Below, piece after piece: positions 34,265 through 46,254 of a stretch of DNA of 64,000 bases. Position 1 is the first letter of the stretch, and every line of letters starts with the position of its first letter. The notes beneath the pieces are model-generated. The model ran no database searches. It was not told where the DNA came from and worked only from the letters and a program-made list of their open reading frames with translations. The position numbers were made by a program, and so were the translations under genes. Source of the DNA: Polytrichum commune (Eukaryota; Streptophyta; Polytrichopsida; Polytrichales; Polytrichaceae); contig OX485809.1 of the NCBI GenBank assembly GCA_950295325.1, positions 27,170,144 through 27,234,143 on the forward strand, given 5' to 3'.

Positions 34265-35172
34265 CCTCTTTGTCATCAATTTCATCCTCTGAGGATGAGG
34301 TGATATCTTTTCTCACCCAACCACCTAATGACCCTATGGAAACCCTGACCCTATTATCCTTAGGACCATAAGTGATGGAAGGCTTGGCTCCTCCCCACTC
34401 GACTATAGCATCCGACATTCTTGATCATGGCCTACCTAACAAGATGAAAAATGTATCTTTGTTAGAATGCATCTTGATGACATGAAAAGTAACCACATAC
34501 TCCTCCCCTCCGGTGCTAATCCTACAATCCTTAATCATTCCCAAAGGCACTGCCGGAGTTTGGTTCGCCATGTTGATGATGAAAGGTGATGGACCCGTAA
34601 GACTAAGACCCAACCTCTTCATGGTGTGTTCCGGCAAGATGTTTAGTCCACTACTTTCATCCAGCAACACATTTGGAACCACTTTGTCGACCACCATAAC
34701 TTCAATCTCAATCGGCTGGACATGTCGTCCTCCCCTTTGTAATTAAATTCTAGCCGCCGCCCTAGTCTTCACCTTCCTAGTCCTCCTATTCACCGGCATT
34801 CCTTCCTTGAGAGTCTTATGAGCCATGGGTGATATCTCCAACAACTGTCCAAAAGTAATGTCGGCCTTAAGTGTGCTAAGATCGGCCCATAAATCGTAAC
34901 CACTTGGCTTTTTCACCTTTGCATTACCAATACCATCAAATTCATCCAAAGGAATTCCCGGTCCTTCCCATTTTTTCATCTCACTACCCTCCAAATCATG
35001 AATGACATTAGACCTCTCCCTATTTTGGAGAATCACATTTTCCCTCTCTAGTGCCTCTATGGCTCTTCTAGCTATCCTAGCTGTCTTCTCTAAATCTAAC
35101 AATTCATGAGCCTCTTCTGAAGAATTCTCCTCCTGTGGCTCCACTTCTTCCTCCTGTGGAAGACTTCCCTCA
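34265..35172 (-). pseudogene. Gypsy linker and retropepsin-like protease remnant
   Basis: A coiled, acidic linker (about 35170-34985) leads to WADLSTLKADITFGQLLEIS and KTLKEGMPVNRR, typical of the region before the protease in plant gypsy elements. The protease (~34700-34425) has VLLDESSGLNILPEHTM. The catalytic Asp is present, but the usual D-G/T-G-[GS] motif reads D-E-S-S. In-frame stops are a TAA at about 34743 and a TGA at the Trp position of ILLGRPW (~34423). The frame then continues as MSDAIVEWGGAKPSITYG and is cut at 34265. It is not functional. Confidence 0.85.
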
Positions 35173-35177
35173 TAGCC

Positions 35178-37308
35178 TGTGAGGCCAAACCCCCCACCCT
35201 TAAGCGTCCGTAGTCCGAGTAGTGGGTTTGGGCTCACATTCCTCCGCGGTATTGGATTTGGACTTGGATGAGTCCATAGTGCAAGGTTCACCCTTCAAGT
35301 GGTCTTGGATTTAACTGGAATTTCACTTTTAACAACTCAATGTACGATTTCAATACGTATGTGGAGAATGCACAAGTTAACTATGTTATTTTAACCTCCT
35401 TATGCTCGGGTGCTATTTTGTCTTTGTTTGCTTCTAACGTCCATCCGGCCGCTTTAGCTACACAAGCCCTTAAGGATATCCCTCTCCTAAATGGAGTCCG
35501 TGCCGTTGACTCTATACTACCGCTTGAACTATCACTTGTGTATTCCGTATCGCTACTATAAGAGGTCTCACTTGGTGTCTCCATACCGTACATAAGCCTT
35601 TAAGTATTAAGAAATACTTATGTGACTTATGTCAATCTCTCCCTCGCACCTTTGGTCTTTGCTTCCTTTGTCTTGCCATCGCGAGAGTGCTCCACATTCT
35701 CCATTAAGTTGTGCACGTGGTTTATTTTTAAAGAGAGGATGCAAGTGTTAAAAAAAACACTATTCTCTATAGTCAATCTCAAATACATTTACTTGTGAAA
35801 GCCACACATAACACTAACTAGCATAATGTAACTAACTACTTGTCTATGAGCTAATTAGGTAGGCTATCTACTAAGCTCCTTCATGAACCCATCTCTTTAC
35901 TTTCTAATTACATAAACCTAGCTCCTTCATAAACCCAGCTTCTTAGCTTCTAACTAAACAAACCCAGCTCCTTCATGAACCCAGCTCCTTAGCTTCTAAC
36001 TAAACAAACCCAGGTCCTTCATAAACCCAGCTCTTTACTTTCTAACTAAACAAACCCAGGTCCTTCATAAACCCAGGTCCTTCATGAACCCACAACTTTG
36101 TAGTTGTAATCCCCAACTACCTCACTAATTATTCAAGCCCTTAACTAATCTTCCTACCTAATTTCCCTAATTCTACTAACAACCCCTTTCTAATCACACA
36201 ATTCTTCTCTAATCCTAAAATCCTAAAATCGTAGAGAGGAGAGGGGGAGAGAGAATTTCCTAACTTCACTAAGACTAACTAATCCACACAAGTATATTTT
36301 TGCACTCATCACAACATCAAGTGCTCAACTCTTAAACATGGAACTTGCAACCACGTGTATTCAAAACATGAACTTTAAGTACCACAAATTGGAATCATGA
36401 ATTAACTTTAAAATCCTTCACGTCAACACTAATTCTACCAAGAGGTCAAGCCCTCTTCAAGGCTAACAAGCCTTGGCTCTCAAACTAAAAACTAAGCACA
36501 CACATGTGCTCCAATATGGCTTCCCACACCCACACTTATAACTCGTGGGGTGCCTTGGAGCACAAAGGAAAGAGAGGATGAGTGAGGGAAGAATGAGGGA
36601 TTATATAGTAAGCTTGAGGGGGTGAGCACCCTCAAGGCTCACGATAAGCCCTTGAGATTTCCTCCTACTTAGTAGGCGCCAATCCTATCTTCTAAGCCTT
36701 CCTCCCTCAAATGATCAACAAGGATCCTAATTCGAACATTTAACTAGCCTTGGCTTTCTACCTACCACACTTTACCAAACTTGGGATGCTTCAACCCAAA
36801 CTTAGCCTCCTTCGCTTTCCGCCGCCATAACTTTCTCCCCTTACTTTCCCAAATCGTCGCTCACCACTCAATTCAAACCACGATGCTTAACTCGTGATTT
36901 GATTGGTGCTTTGAGAATTTGCTTATCCTCCACCTTGCATTCTTCCTTGGGCCTTCCCCATTAAGTGGCCATGATGAGGTGGTCCACTTGTGCGCTCCAT
37001 GTGATCCTCCATTCATCCCAATTCGAATGCACTTGCCTCTTGAGTCACTTTGGTTGTCTCCATCCATTTGTACTAGCCTACTCACTAACTACTCAATCCA
37101 AGTTCTCCTTACCTATCCTCATTCACTCAAATCCTTCCGAAGGTAAAAACACAATAACAACTCACATCCTAGCCTCTTACAACATGGTACTTCTAAGACT
37201 AACATTTCACTCTTTTTATATTTTTGTGAAGTAACATGCTACTTCAAAGTGCATCAACTAACGTTTCAAGGGTCTAAGACTAAATGTGGGCACCCTTTTG
37301 GGCTCACA
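35178..37308. mobile_element. 2.1-kb LTR-like insertion, TSD TAGCC
   Basis: Starts TGTGAG, ends CTCACA, and is flanked by TAGCC (35173-35177 and 37309-37313), so it is a clean insertion into the gag-protease region. It has no coding domain that I recognise. The size, TG...CA ends and 5-bp duplication suggest a solo LTR. A minus-strand TATA-like ACTATATAAT is near 36601-36610, which would make it minus-oriented. It holds a 46-bp tandem repeat (35870-36095). Short open stretches in it look incidental. Confidence 0.75.
35870..36095. repeat. 46-bp tandem repeat
   Basis: 'cttctaactaaacaaaccca' recurs at about 35947, 35993 and 36039 with flanking partial units 'gctccttcatgaaccca'. About four units lie within the LTR-like insertion. 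Confidence 0.75.
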
Positions 37309-37313
37309 TAGCC

Positions 37314-38475
37314 TTAGTGGTAACCGCCAATGCCGGTGTCTTCTGAGTGACCTCATTATCTAAACCCCTCAACTCATAGGTGATAGTATTGGTGTGTGGA
37401 GGCCATTGACTTTGTTCCTCGCCAACGCCCATTTGAAAAGGAATAGGCTCATCATGATGTGACTCCACTATACCCTCCGTGAACCTAACATCCTGAGAAT
37501 TAGACGGACCCGGATCCGTGGGAGGAACTTACCTTTTATTGGTGAAATTATGTGGGACCCCTTGTCTATTCTGGATTGGAATGTATCCATTCGTCGTTTG
37601 CAATCCCGCCGGAGGATGAAAAGTTTGCCTAGCATTCCCATGGTCATAATACAAGTTCGGTGGTCTAAGATCATTCTGTGGTCCACCTTGTGGCCTAGCT
37701 CTCCTGATGTTGTCTCTAGCTTGTTGTAGTGGATTGGCCACCGGGTTGGGCATGCTAATGATTTTATCCGGTTGGCGACACTCGTCCGAAGGATGGTTTC
37801 CCCCACAATTACTACAACCATAACCTTGTCCTTGGGACCAACATTGACCTTGGGCATGCCATCTTCCACAAAAAGGATGGAACTCCTTCCTCTCCACATT
37901 TTGACAACCTTGTCCTCTAGGAGGAGGTCCCCTATTGTTACCCTGTCCATACTGAATTTGTCCTTGATCCCTTTGATTTTGTGGAAGTTGACCACCGTTC
38001 ATTTTTTTATTCCGGTTTTGTCCACTCCTATAAAATTGACGAGTATGACCCGGTTGGCCACACTGAACACACCACAATCCCGAAGCATGCCTACCCGACT
38101 CAACTTGAGGAGGAGGACCAAGTTGTTGGCTTCTAATCATTAATGACATCTGATCCGTAAGACTTTGCATTTGCTTAATCATGGGCTCTTGAAATCCCAA
38201 CTGATTAGCACCCAACCTCTTCTCCACTTCCTCTAGATGAGGATCTACTCTAGGGGGCGGCAATGCTAACAGTGGTGCCGGTTCTCTAACCGCTAAAGGA
38301 CGTGGACCTGTGTCAATGAGGGCGTATGGAGCTTGACTCCCATACTTATTTTGCTCTCCCTCCACCATTCTTGGCTGAATGGGAATGAATTGAGGGATTA
38401 ATTCATCCTCCCTTCTCCACAATCTCTCATGATCCCTATCCAAATTCTCCATCTTTCTAGCCGCCAGTGTATATG
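37314..38475 (-). pseudogene. Gypsy gag C-terminal part with zinc knuckles
   Basis: The open stretch to 37529 begins in gag at about 38470 (LAARKMENLDRDHERLWRRE). It has a Pro/Gln-rich middle and two knuckle-like motifs. The first, CVQCGQPGHTRQFY (~38071-38029), is CX2CX4HX4 with Tyr instead of the last Cys. The second, CSNCGGNHPSDEC (~37815-37775), is CX2CX3HX4C. A shifted frame continues to 37314, where the LTR-like insertion starts. Knuckles bind RNA in packaging. Confidence 0.85.
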
Positions 38476-39309
38476 TTTGACAAAGTTTTTGCAAGTTTTT
38501 CTCTTTTGACACACAAAAACTTGCACAAAAAAAAATGCACGTCAATTGACACGCACAATCTAGAAATTGACACGTACTGTGACTTGTGAAGAAAAAAACC
38601 ACACGTCAATTGACACACTAGAAACTGAAATGACACGTATTATTTGAGTACTATAAAGTGCAGCTCAAATATCCGGAAAACATAACCCATAACAGTAGGA
38701 GAACTTCCTACACTCACTCACATATTTAAGTTCAACTTTGCTCTTGCAATTTCCGTTGTAACCTGGAGCTAAGACGGTGATCGGAGAGCGAGACTAACTA
38801 GGAACATGGCGAGGCAAATGTTTGTATCACCGTGGTGCTTGCACATCTCCACTCCATCTGTGTTTTCTTGCTTCCAACCACTATGAGTTTTTTTTGCTTT
38901 CAACCAAAGTTGTTTTGAGCAATTCCCTTTGAATCGCAAAGCTCCTTTGTTGAAAGCATCTGAATCCCTTTGAGCTTTCTTGGAGCTGGAGAGGCTTCTT
39001 ATTGCAAAAATGATGCAAAAGTGGCACGAAGATCAGCACCTGCTTTCGGTTAGGATTGATTGTAGCGCACTTTGTTCCAGAGTGAATTGTTATGTTGGGA
39101 TAATTAACCTGTAATTATGAAGTTGTGATTGTGTGGTTGCTTTCCACTTCTCCTGCCTCTCTGGAAACACCTGGAACCAATTAATTCCCAACGATAATCA
39201 ATATTCCTTCTTGTAACAACCTTTTGTTGGCCAGCGCACTAGAAGTGTTTTTATATTTTACAATTCCAGTTCAGAGACCTAGATCAGACCTCACCAATTG
39301 AACAATTTT

Positions 39310-39742
39310 TTATTCTTTCTCTTTACCACTAAAGGATATAATATGCTTCAAGAGGATATCGGTTGATATTGATTGTTCAACAGATAGGTAGATATACAAA
39401 TAGATACCTTCAACTAGAATCAAGCAAAGGGAGGAGCATACGTAATTGTGAGCCTCAAAGCCTCCGTACTGAAGTGCAAGATATTCACCCATGTTGATCA
39501 CCTTTGAGAGTTTCTGTCCGTTGCTTTTGGCGGTAGAGATAGCAGAGTCTGGCTGCAGATTCAGAAGCAAAAAGTGGAGAAAGACGCCTAAATTCAAGGC
39601 TCTTGATTTCTTTTCTGTATGTCGTGCATTTCTCTCTAATCGCAATGCATAAGTGGAAAGGCATCTGTGTTGAAGTCTGAAAGGCTAGTTTTTCCTCTTC
39701 AATGTTGTAAATGGTTTGGTGGAGCTTCTCTGTAAATTCCAC
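39310..39742 (-). other. Unrecognised open stretches inside the hAT-like element
   Basis: Two overlapping minus-strand frames (39310-39645 and 39485-39742). Neither shows a domain I know. They may be captured host sequence or chance. The rest of 38640-39300 shows nothing recognisable. Confidence 0.2.
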
Positions 39743-40061
39743 TTTGAATTGCGTAGTCTTTGTGATTGTGAATAAAATTAATCATTTTTTTCTTAATTTG
39801 TCTTTGTAATTCGATGCACTGGCGGGATTTCACTCAACATCTACATATTCAAATTCACATAAGTAGGGTTCTCTTTTCCATAATGTCAAGCCTTCATGAA
39901 GTTGGAAACATAACCTGTGAATAGGGTTGCCAATTTTATTTGAAGCTTGCTTTTCTTTGGCTAGATTCATCATGGATTCAATACATAAGTTGGGGTTTTG
40001 ATTAGTTTACGAAATTCATATTTCTTAAGTTATGAATTGTTTACGAAATTAAGAGAGTGAC

Positions 40062-40400
40062 ATGTGTAAGGAAGACCTCTTGGAATGTACGGAAACACTT
40101 CGACATGAGTGTGAGAACAAAACGATATTTGAGGCTTGGCGCATATGTGGTAGCAATTTGGAATGGCACACAAATTGGCCTAAACTTATGCAACTTTGGC
40201 AAAAAATTATATTCATTCCATCAAGTATAGCTATTTGTGAGAGAGGATTTTCCAAACAATATGCAATCAAAAGCCACTTGCGCAATAGGTTGAACTTGAA
40301 GACCCTTGATGCTCTTATGCGGGTTTCTCTTTGTGGGCTTGAAGTGGATGCAATGGATTGGGCTACCATCTTCAACATTTGGAGAAACATACGAGACTGA
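40062..40400 (+). pseudogene. hAT transposase C-terminal dimerisation remnant
   Basis: 112 codons. LMQLWQKIIFIPSS, then CERGFSKQYAIKSHLRNRL and TLDALMRVSL match the conserved C-terminal dimerisation segment of hAT transposases, near the group related to plant ZNF862-like proteins. The catalytic domain and BED finger are absent, so the copy cannot encode an enzyme. Confidence 0.85.
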
Positions 40401-40614
40401 AGGATACTTACGTTCAATTGATAGTTTTTATTTGTTACAAATCAAGATTGTTTTTTATTATTCAAAATATTGGTTTTCTAAAATATTGTGTAAGTTAAAA
40501 ATTGAGGTGACATTCTGGAATAAAATGGAGATGTCAATTGACATTCATTTTTGTTTTTGAAAACATCACGTGACACTTGGATTTGAGGTTGAACGTCATA
40601 TGAAATTTGTCAAA

Positions 40615-41513
40615 TATACACACTGCTAGCCGTCCTCTTGGCATCCGCCAGGGTTTAAAGATTCCTCTCAAGAACACCTCTAATTGTTCCCGACTTAAAG
40701 AATCCTTGGATGAAGAATTGTTTTAGTGTGTCATCGTTGAGCATGGTGCCCACAAATTGTGTACACACTAAATCAAATCTCCTAATGTAAGCCGAAATCT
40801 CCTCTTCCCCTCCTTGCTTCAATGAAGCCAATGCCCTCAAAGCCGTGCTTTGGGCCGACCTCGGGCCTAAATTCATTCAAAAACTCCCTTTGTAATTGCT
40901 CCCATTCTCTAAAATGTCCCTCGACATGGTCACTATACCACTCATAAGCCTCACCCTCTAGAGTGGTAGGGAACCAAACCAACCAATATCATGGATTAGT
41001 TACAAGAGAACTAGCCAACCTCTCAATGTACCTCTCCATGTGCCTAAATGGATCCTCATCTTTAGTTCCATAAAACTTAAGGAGGTGGAATGGCATTTCC
41101 ACCGCCGCTAAGTTTTGTGGAACCACAATTGGTAGACCTCTCGGTCTAACCAATGGGTCAATGGGATCCACAGGTGGTATGGGCACATTTCCGTCTCCAT
41201 CCTGAGCCATGGTGACTGGTGTATCTACTCCTACGTCCCTATTAATTTCTATTGAAATGCCTTCCCTAAGTGTATCAGTCTCTGATGATATCTTGTCACC
41301 CAACTCAGAAAGAGTTGCGTCGTTCTCAAGTTGAGCCTCCTCCTCTACTGTTCCTAACAATGGACTAACACTAGGCTCCACATTCAAGCAACTTTCTAAT
41401 CTAACTCCAACTTCTTCCACAACTTCAGTAATTCTAGATGATCTCTTCATACGTGTAAATTTATCTACTCCTAATTCCAACCTTGGTTTTTGAGATCGAG
41501 TTTTTCTTTGCAT
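40615..41513 (-). pseudogene. Gypsy gag N-terminus and core
   Basis: It starts at MQRKTRSQKPRLELG (41513), has a variable acidic N-terminus, then FHLLKFYGTKDEDPFRHMER and VWFPTTLEGEAYEWYSD, with FIQGFFKSGTIRG further on: the retrotransposon gag (capsid) domain. A TGA at about 40986 interrupts it between LVTNP and YWLV, probably from GGA. A frameshift lies near 40870, and a TAA follows the ERNL motif at ~40655. It is cut at 40615 by the hAT-like element and continues at 38475. Confidence 0.88.
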
Positions 41514-42790
41514 TCCCCAAGGAATCGATCAACCCTCACTTGACCACACACATCCCTCGCCACCTTCACTCATTAATGTTTTCACTTGTCTTGGTGTGAT
41601 TTAAAATTGAGGAGGTGAGGGAAAGAACTTGTAAGCCCACTTAAGCACTTAAGTGAAAAATCCCAAACATGGGATAGGCATGTTTATGCCAATTCTCAGT
41701 CAAGCCGGAGAATCACCTCCGCATTTTTCTTTAAATTGGCACTCATCACAATACCGATAGTGAGGGGTTGACCTTCGCCATGCACCGCATTAAAGACTGA
41801 GGCATCATCCTCTCGTCTCCAACACAATGCGATGACTAGGGAATTACCCTCTACAACGGACAACAACTAAGACAAGTACTAAAATCCTTCCTTAATTAAT
41901 TAGCAATTTCACTTTGAAGAATGTCATACCTCAAGCAATTCGCTTCCCCCTACACATTAGCACTCATCCTCGACCGTGACTCAATGTGACATCCACACAA
42001 CAACTCTAAACCACCAATTCTAATCTACACATCAAACTTAAAATCCCCTAACTTGGAGACTCACCCAAGGTGAGTGTCAAAGTTGACTCTTCTTAAATTT
42101 AATTATCCCTCTAAAATTTAGTGAGCTAATGATCGCAAGCTTAGGGTTATGTCTTTATGCCATTACCAAGGAGGTTTAGGAAATTACCTCAAGCCGCGCT
42201 CCTTTCTCAAAATAAAATGCAATTCATTCCAAGAAAAGAATTGAAATACCATTAATCTAATAAACACAAGACTTCAAAAACCAATGTGAAACGCTTACCG
42301 CACCCAAAAGCTCCTTCCTCTCTCTCAATTTTGTGCCTCCAAGTCTTGATCCTAATTCCTGCTCCACTCCCGGCGGACGCACCATTTATATCAGCCCTAA
42401 ATCCCCACCCTTGGTTGCGTCCTAGTCCGGGTGAGAGCTAAGGCCAACATACGCCTAATTCGCATATCCAACCCAATGTCCTTGAATTATATTTTCCCTC
42501 CGATGCAATCATCTATAAATCTCATAAGTTTTATTTAAAGAGCACAAGGCATCAGTGTTGGAAAACACTTTGGAGCCTTGTGATCGCTCAACATTCATGC
42601 TACTCACACCAACACACTCCTACCCAATCCATTCACACCCACTTGTCTAAGTAAATTAATTAATTCTAATGATCAATCTAATTTTTTCTCTAATTCTAGC
42701 CCTCCCTTAATAAATTCATTCTACCCTCTAATGCATAACCCTACTACCCTTAAATTAAGATACTTCAGCCCCCTTCAGTAATTTTCCACG
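41514..42790 (-). other. Upstream region of the gag gene, possible leader and LTR
   Basis: No coding sequence is seen. A minus-strand TGATATAAATGGT (42382-42394) is a plausible TATA box for the second gypsy family. I could not find LTR ends or a primer-binding site, so leader and LTR limits are unknown. Confidence 0.4.
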
Positions 42791-44050
42791 GCCCGCTGTC
42801 GTGATGTAGGCGGTCTATTAGTTAGAATTTAGATATTTTATTTTATTTGTTATTTTTAAGTTGATCTTAGTTAGATAAAAACCGGTCTTAAGTTGAAGAC
42901 CGGATGAATTGGTAGACGGATGTGGTAGGTAGGATTGGATTTACCAGCGGGCCAATAGCTAATCACCTAGGAGTTCTAGAAGGTTTTTACTTTAAATTCC
43001 TATTGGCTTGCCGGATTAGCCTTTAGCCCCAAACTTCCTATTTCTAGCGGGATAAAGGTTCTAGAAACCTTTAACCCCATATCTTTCCTATTTCTAGTAG
43101 GATAAGGATTCTAGAAACCTTTAACCCCAAAGATCACCCATTAGCAAGCCACTTGGAGGGGTTCTAGAGGACCTTACCTCGATGGTTTCCTATTGGCCGA
43201 AGGGGGGCAAGGTGGAAGATTATTTAAGGGGTGTTAGAAGAATGTTTAGGGGGACCATTAGTATTTTGAAGTTGGTACTTGTGTAGGATCGAAGGAGCTT
43301 AGAGCATTTTGAGAGGAACAAATGCTTAGGAGGCTCATCTACACAAAAGAGTGTGGATATATGGCATTTAGAGTGACTAGATTGCACTAGGTGCATTACT
43401 TGTTGAATTTTATTGGTTATGAACTTGAGCAGAACTTTATAGTGAAAGATTTGTCAATTATGGATAATCGGAGTGTTCAATGGATATGAAAATTTGAGGG
43501 ATTGTTTATTATGATTATGAAAGTTGTGGTAAAAATTTGAGAGCTTCAATCATTGGCATGAAAAAATTATTAAGAGTTGAAGGGAAGGGTGTCTAGAAAC
43601 AAAGCCAACTAAACTAGCAAAGTTTGAAAATATGTATCTTTAAGAAGGTTATAGATATGGATACTAAAATTTGACACTACCTTCTGAACTTACACATCTA
43701 TCTTGTGTTAAAATATGAGATTTATTAGATATAAGAGTAGGAAGTTATTAAGGTTTTAGTGACCGGGTGTTTTATCATAGCATTCATGCTAGGTAGTTAG
43801 AGTTAGAATATAATGCATAACTTTTGCATATGAACTCTGATTGTGCTTAAATTTGGTGGGAATATTTTTGATAAGGTACTCAATAAGTGTACCAAATTTC
43901 ACTTGAAGAAGATGAATTGGTTTTGAGTTATACTATTCTGAAGTTTAGAGGGACCACATTGAGAGAGATTTACATCAAGAGTGTAGGAGAAGGAAAGCTA
44001 CTATATTTTTTTTAAAACACTACCATAAAATAGAAGCCCGGCGCTTACCA
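42791..44050. other. AT-rich unclassified stretch
   Basis: No open gene. It includes three related lines around 'ctatttctagcgggataaaggttctagaaacctttaacccc' (about 43030-43130), a short imperfect tandem repeat. It may be LTR or other repeat sequence; I cannot assign it. Confidence 0.35.
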
Positions 44051-45060
44051 GATAGTGCACATTTTCCTTGACACCGCCATTTCACGCTGTTTGGTCTCGG
44101 GATGGACCCGTCATCGCCCGTCAAGGCAGCAGCCTTCGGACTCATCGGCTGGTCAGCAGCTGGTTTCTCTCGAGTTGGTCTCTGGGACACAGAGTCCTTA
44201 CTCTCGGCCCCCAGGGCCGGTTGCTGGCTTCAACCCTCTCTTAAACCTCACTCCTCCTCACCTTGCATCCAGGCGGCGATCGCAGCCTTCGCCCAGTACC
44301 AAGCATTGTCTTGGCATTCATCAGTCAGCCTCAGTCCCCGAGTCTGAGGCATCAAACCTCCTTGCAGCATGAGTACACTACAAAGTCCCACATTGTTGAT
44401 CCGCCTCCCTGTTCCGAAACACCCAACCTTTCTGCTTGATCCCCCTGTGTAGTCCAATCGAGAATTGAGTCAGTAGAAGCAACGGTAGAACTCGTCTATA
44501 ATTCCGCAGCTGCCCAATTGTTGGAAAAGTCTCGAATCACCTTCAGAGGTGACCCATGTTGAGCTGCACATTCACCCTTTTAGCCTGAGTTGAGTCATCT
44601 TTCTCTCTGCAATCATGGTCATCACATTCTTCCCACCGGCTGGGTGTTCGGGGTTGCTTGAGCCTTCGATCTACATTGCCCCAGCAGCTACCCAGATACA
44701 CATGCTCATTGGATTCAACTTCCCGCTTATGCCTCCCCCTTCTACAGCTCACTCTTAGCTTTCTATTGATTGTGATTAGCGCTGAGGAATCCCCCAGCCG
44801 TGGCAACAACCCTTGCCCAGCTACGCATCTTTCCTCTGCAATCAAAAGCCCGTCTCCGAGGGCCCCTGCCGCAACCTTCCCCCTTCGGCTGCTGTGAGAG
44901 AGAGAGAGGTGAGAAAGACTCTCTGCCGAAACAGGGGCCTCCCTGCTCCTGGATCCGAGATCGCCGCACCTTACCCGAATGGAAGAACGGTTACTACCCT
45001 TTCTTGATTTCCCACAAAGCCTAAAACGAACACCTAGCAACCTCAAAGACGGTAGCCAAC
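44051..45060. other. GC-richer unclassified stretch
   Basis: Base composition changes sharply here against AT-rich neighbours. The longest frame (44543-45046, minus, 167 codons) is rich in Arg and Ser and has no domain I know. A GA-repeat is at about 44897-44911. It could be a captured gene piece or a separate insertion. Confidence 0.35.
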
Positions 45061-45269
45061 TTAAGCCTAGCTCACGTTAATCCAATCACTTAACTAATGA
45101 CCCAACTATTGTAATGAATTACTAACAATTATTTCTTAAAGACTAATCTAACTCAACTCTCACCTTCTCACTCTTTTTATATTTTGAATGTTTTAATAAG
45201 AAAATCAAATCCTAGTTCTAGTAACTTCTAAGCCTAAAGACACATGTGAGCTATGTTCTTGGGCTCACA
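45061..45269. repeat. Possible end of an LTR like 35178-37308
   Basis: The stretch ends 'tgggctcaca' as 37308 does, and shares 'tcactctttttatattt' and 'aagactaa' in the same order. It may be the truncated end of a second copy of that LTR family. Confidence 0.4.
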
Positions 45270-45314
45270 CAAACATCTTCATCCGAATTCAACAACACAA
45301 GAACGTCATCTTCA

Positions 45315-46216
45315 CTTGTATGTGAGCGTAGAGCGGAGAGCGGAGAGCGTAGATGAAATAAAAATAGCAAACCTTCCAAATAAAAATAGGAATGTTTCAA
45401 AAATAGACAAGTATATGCCTGGAATATTCCAGAATCTGCCAAAATTAGACAAAATGGACCTATTTCCGTGGGAATTATAGGTCATAAAATAAACAAAAAT
45501 GCCCTGAAATTGAAATGGTCTCACTAAGTTTGGAGACCGCGAGGTGGTTAAATTGTTAAAACCATGGATGATTACAAGAAAAAATCAAAGAAAATGGATT
45601 TTCTGAGATTGGTATAATTGAAGAATGAGTCAATCAAAATACAAAGGAATCAAAATAATCAACTTCCTTCGTTTTTATTCATCACTTTTTTCTTTGTCTT
45701 ATATGTGAGTCTACTTTATAGCTTGGACTTTAGCAATTATCGTTTGTGGCCGAATAGATTATATATTGGACTCATACCCAACATCATTGTATATACACTT
45801 GCATACAATGGGTGATGAAAGAGACATGTTTGCTGGATTAGGATGGGAGAAGTCTAGCAGATCCTCATATTCCGGTTAATTTATCGCCGGAATTTTCTGC
45901 CGGAAATCGAAGTAGTGATGACTACGACCTGACTCCATTTTCGAAGTCTACACAAGCATGGAGGTGGAGGACGCGGGAGGAGCAAAAACAACGTGAGAAA
46001 AAAAAAAGCAGGAAGATGTGCCCGAGAAGGACGCTGATTTGGATGAAGACAAATCGAACGAAACGAAGGAGGAGGTGAAGGTGGAAGGGGAATCTTCGAA
46101 GTCTATTTCATTTCGCGAACGGATTAGAGCCTTGCCGCCGCATCATCTTCCGCTGAAGGATCGAAAGAGAGATAAGACAGTTTCTTATATGGATTTGCTT
46201 CGACCGGGTCCACCTC
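45315..46216 (+). pseudogene. Unrecognised gene fragment, right copy of an inverted pair
   Basis: It is a plus-strand copy of the unit at 32752-33680. It starts with the same upstream sequence ('cttgtatgtgagcgtagagcgg'), then MKNESIKIQRNQNNQLPS (45618) and the hydrophobic segment, but shifts frame before MGDERDMFAGLGW (45808). About 11 bases are missing after that motif, so the copy is broken. The acidic part and YMDLLRPGPP are readable again at 46018-46216, after which the C-terminus runs PSESSKKYAKRK and stops at 46254, unlike the left copy. This ending may be the original one. Confidence 0.5.
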
Positions 46217-46254
46217 CTTCGGAATCATCCAAGAAGTATGCAAAACGAAAATAG

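Larger units (their letters stand above)
38476..40614 (+). mobile_element. hAT-like DNA transposon inside gag
   Basis: 2139 bp, bounded by the inverted pair TTTGACAAA (38476-38484) and TTTGTCAAA (40606-40614). The gag frame runs up to one side and resumes at the other. The expected 8-bp duplications are not clean: read on the minus strand they are TGTGTATA and CATATACA, which differ by four transitions. Near the left end 'tcaattgacac' and 'gacacgt' recur, and 'tgacac'/'gtcaattgac' recur near the right end, like subterminal repeats. A transposase C-terminus remnant lies at 40062-40400. Confidence 0.65.
34265..41513 (-). mobile_element. Second gypsy family, gag-protease part, interrupted twice
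   Basis: Minus-strand order: gag N-terminus and core (41513-40615), hAT-like insertion (38476-40614), gag C-terminus with zinc knuckles (38475-37314), LTR-like insertion (35178-37308), linker and protease (35172-34265), then truncation by the LTR fragment 33687-34264. RT, RNase H and integrase are absent. It is unrelated in sequence to the E1-E15 family, which has no gag. Confidence 0.85.

Noticed and set aside
36873..37234. Short open frames at 36.9-37.2 kb as genes
   Set aside because: They lie inside the TSD-bounded LTR-like insertion, overlap on both strands and show no domain.
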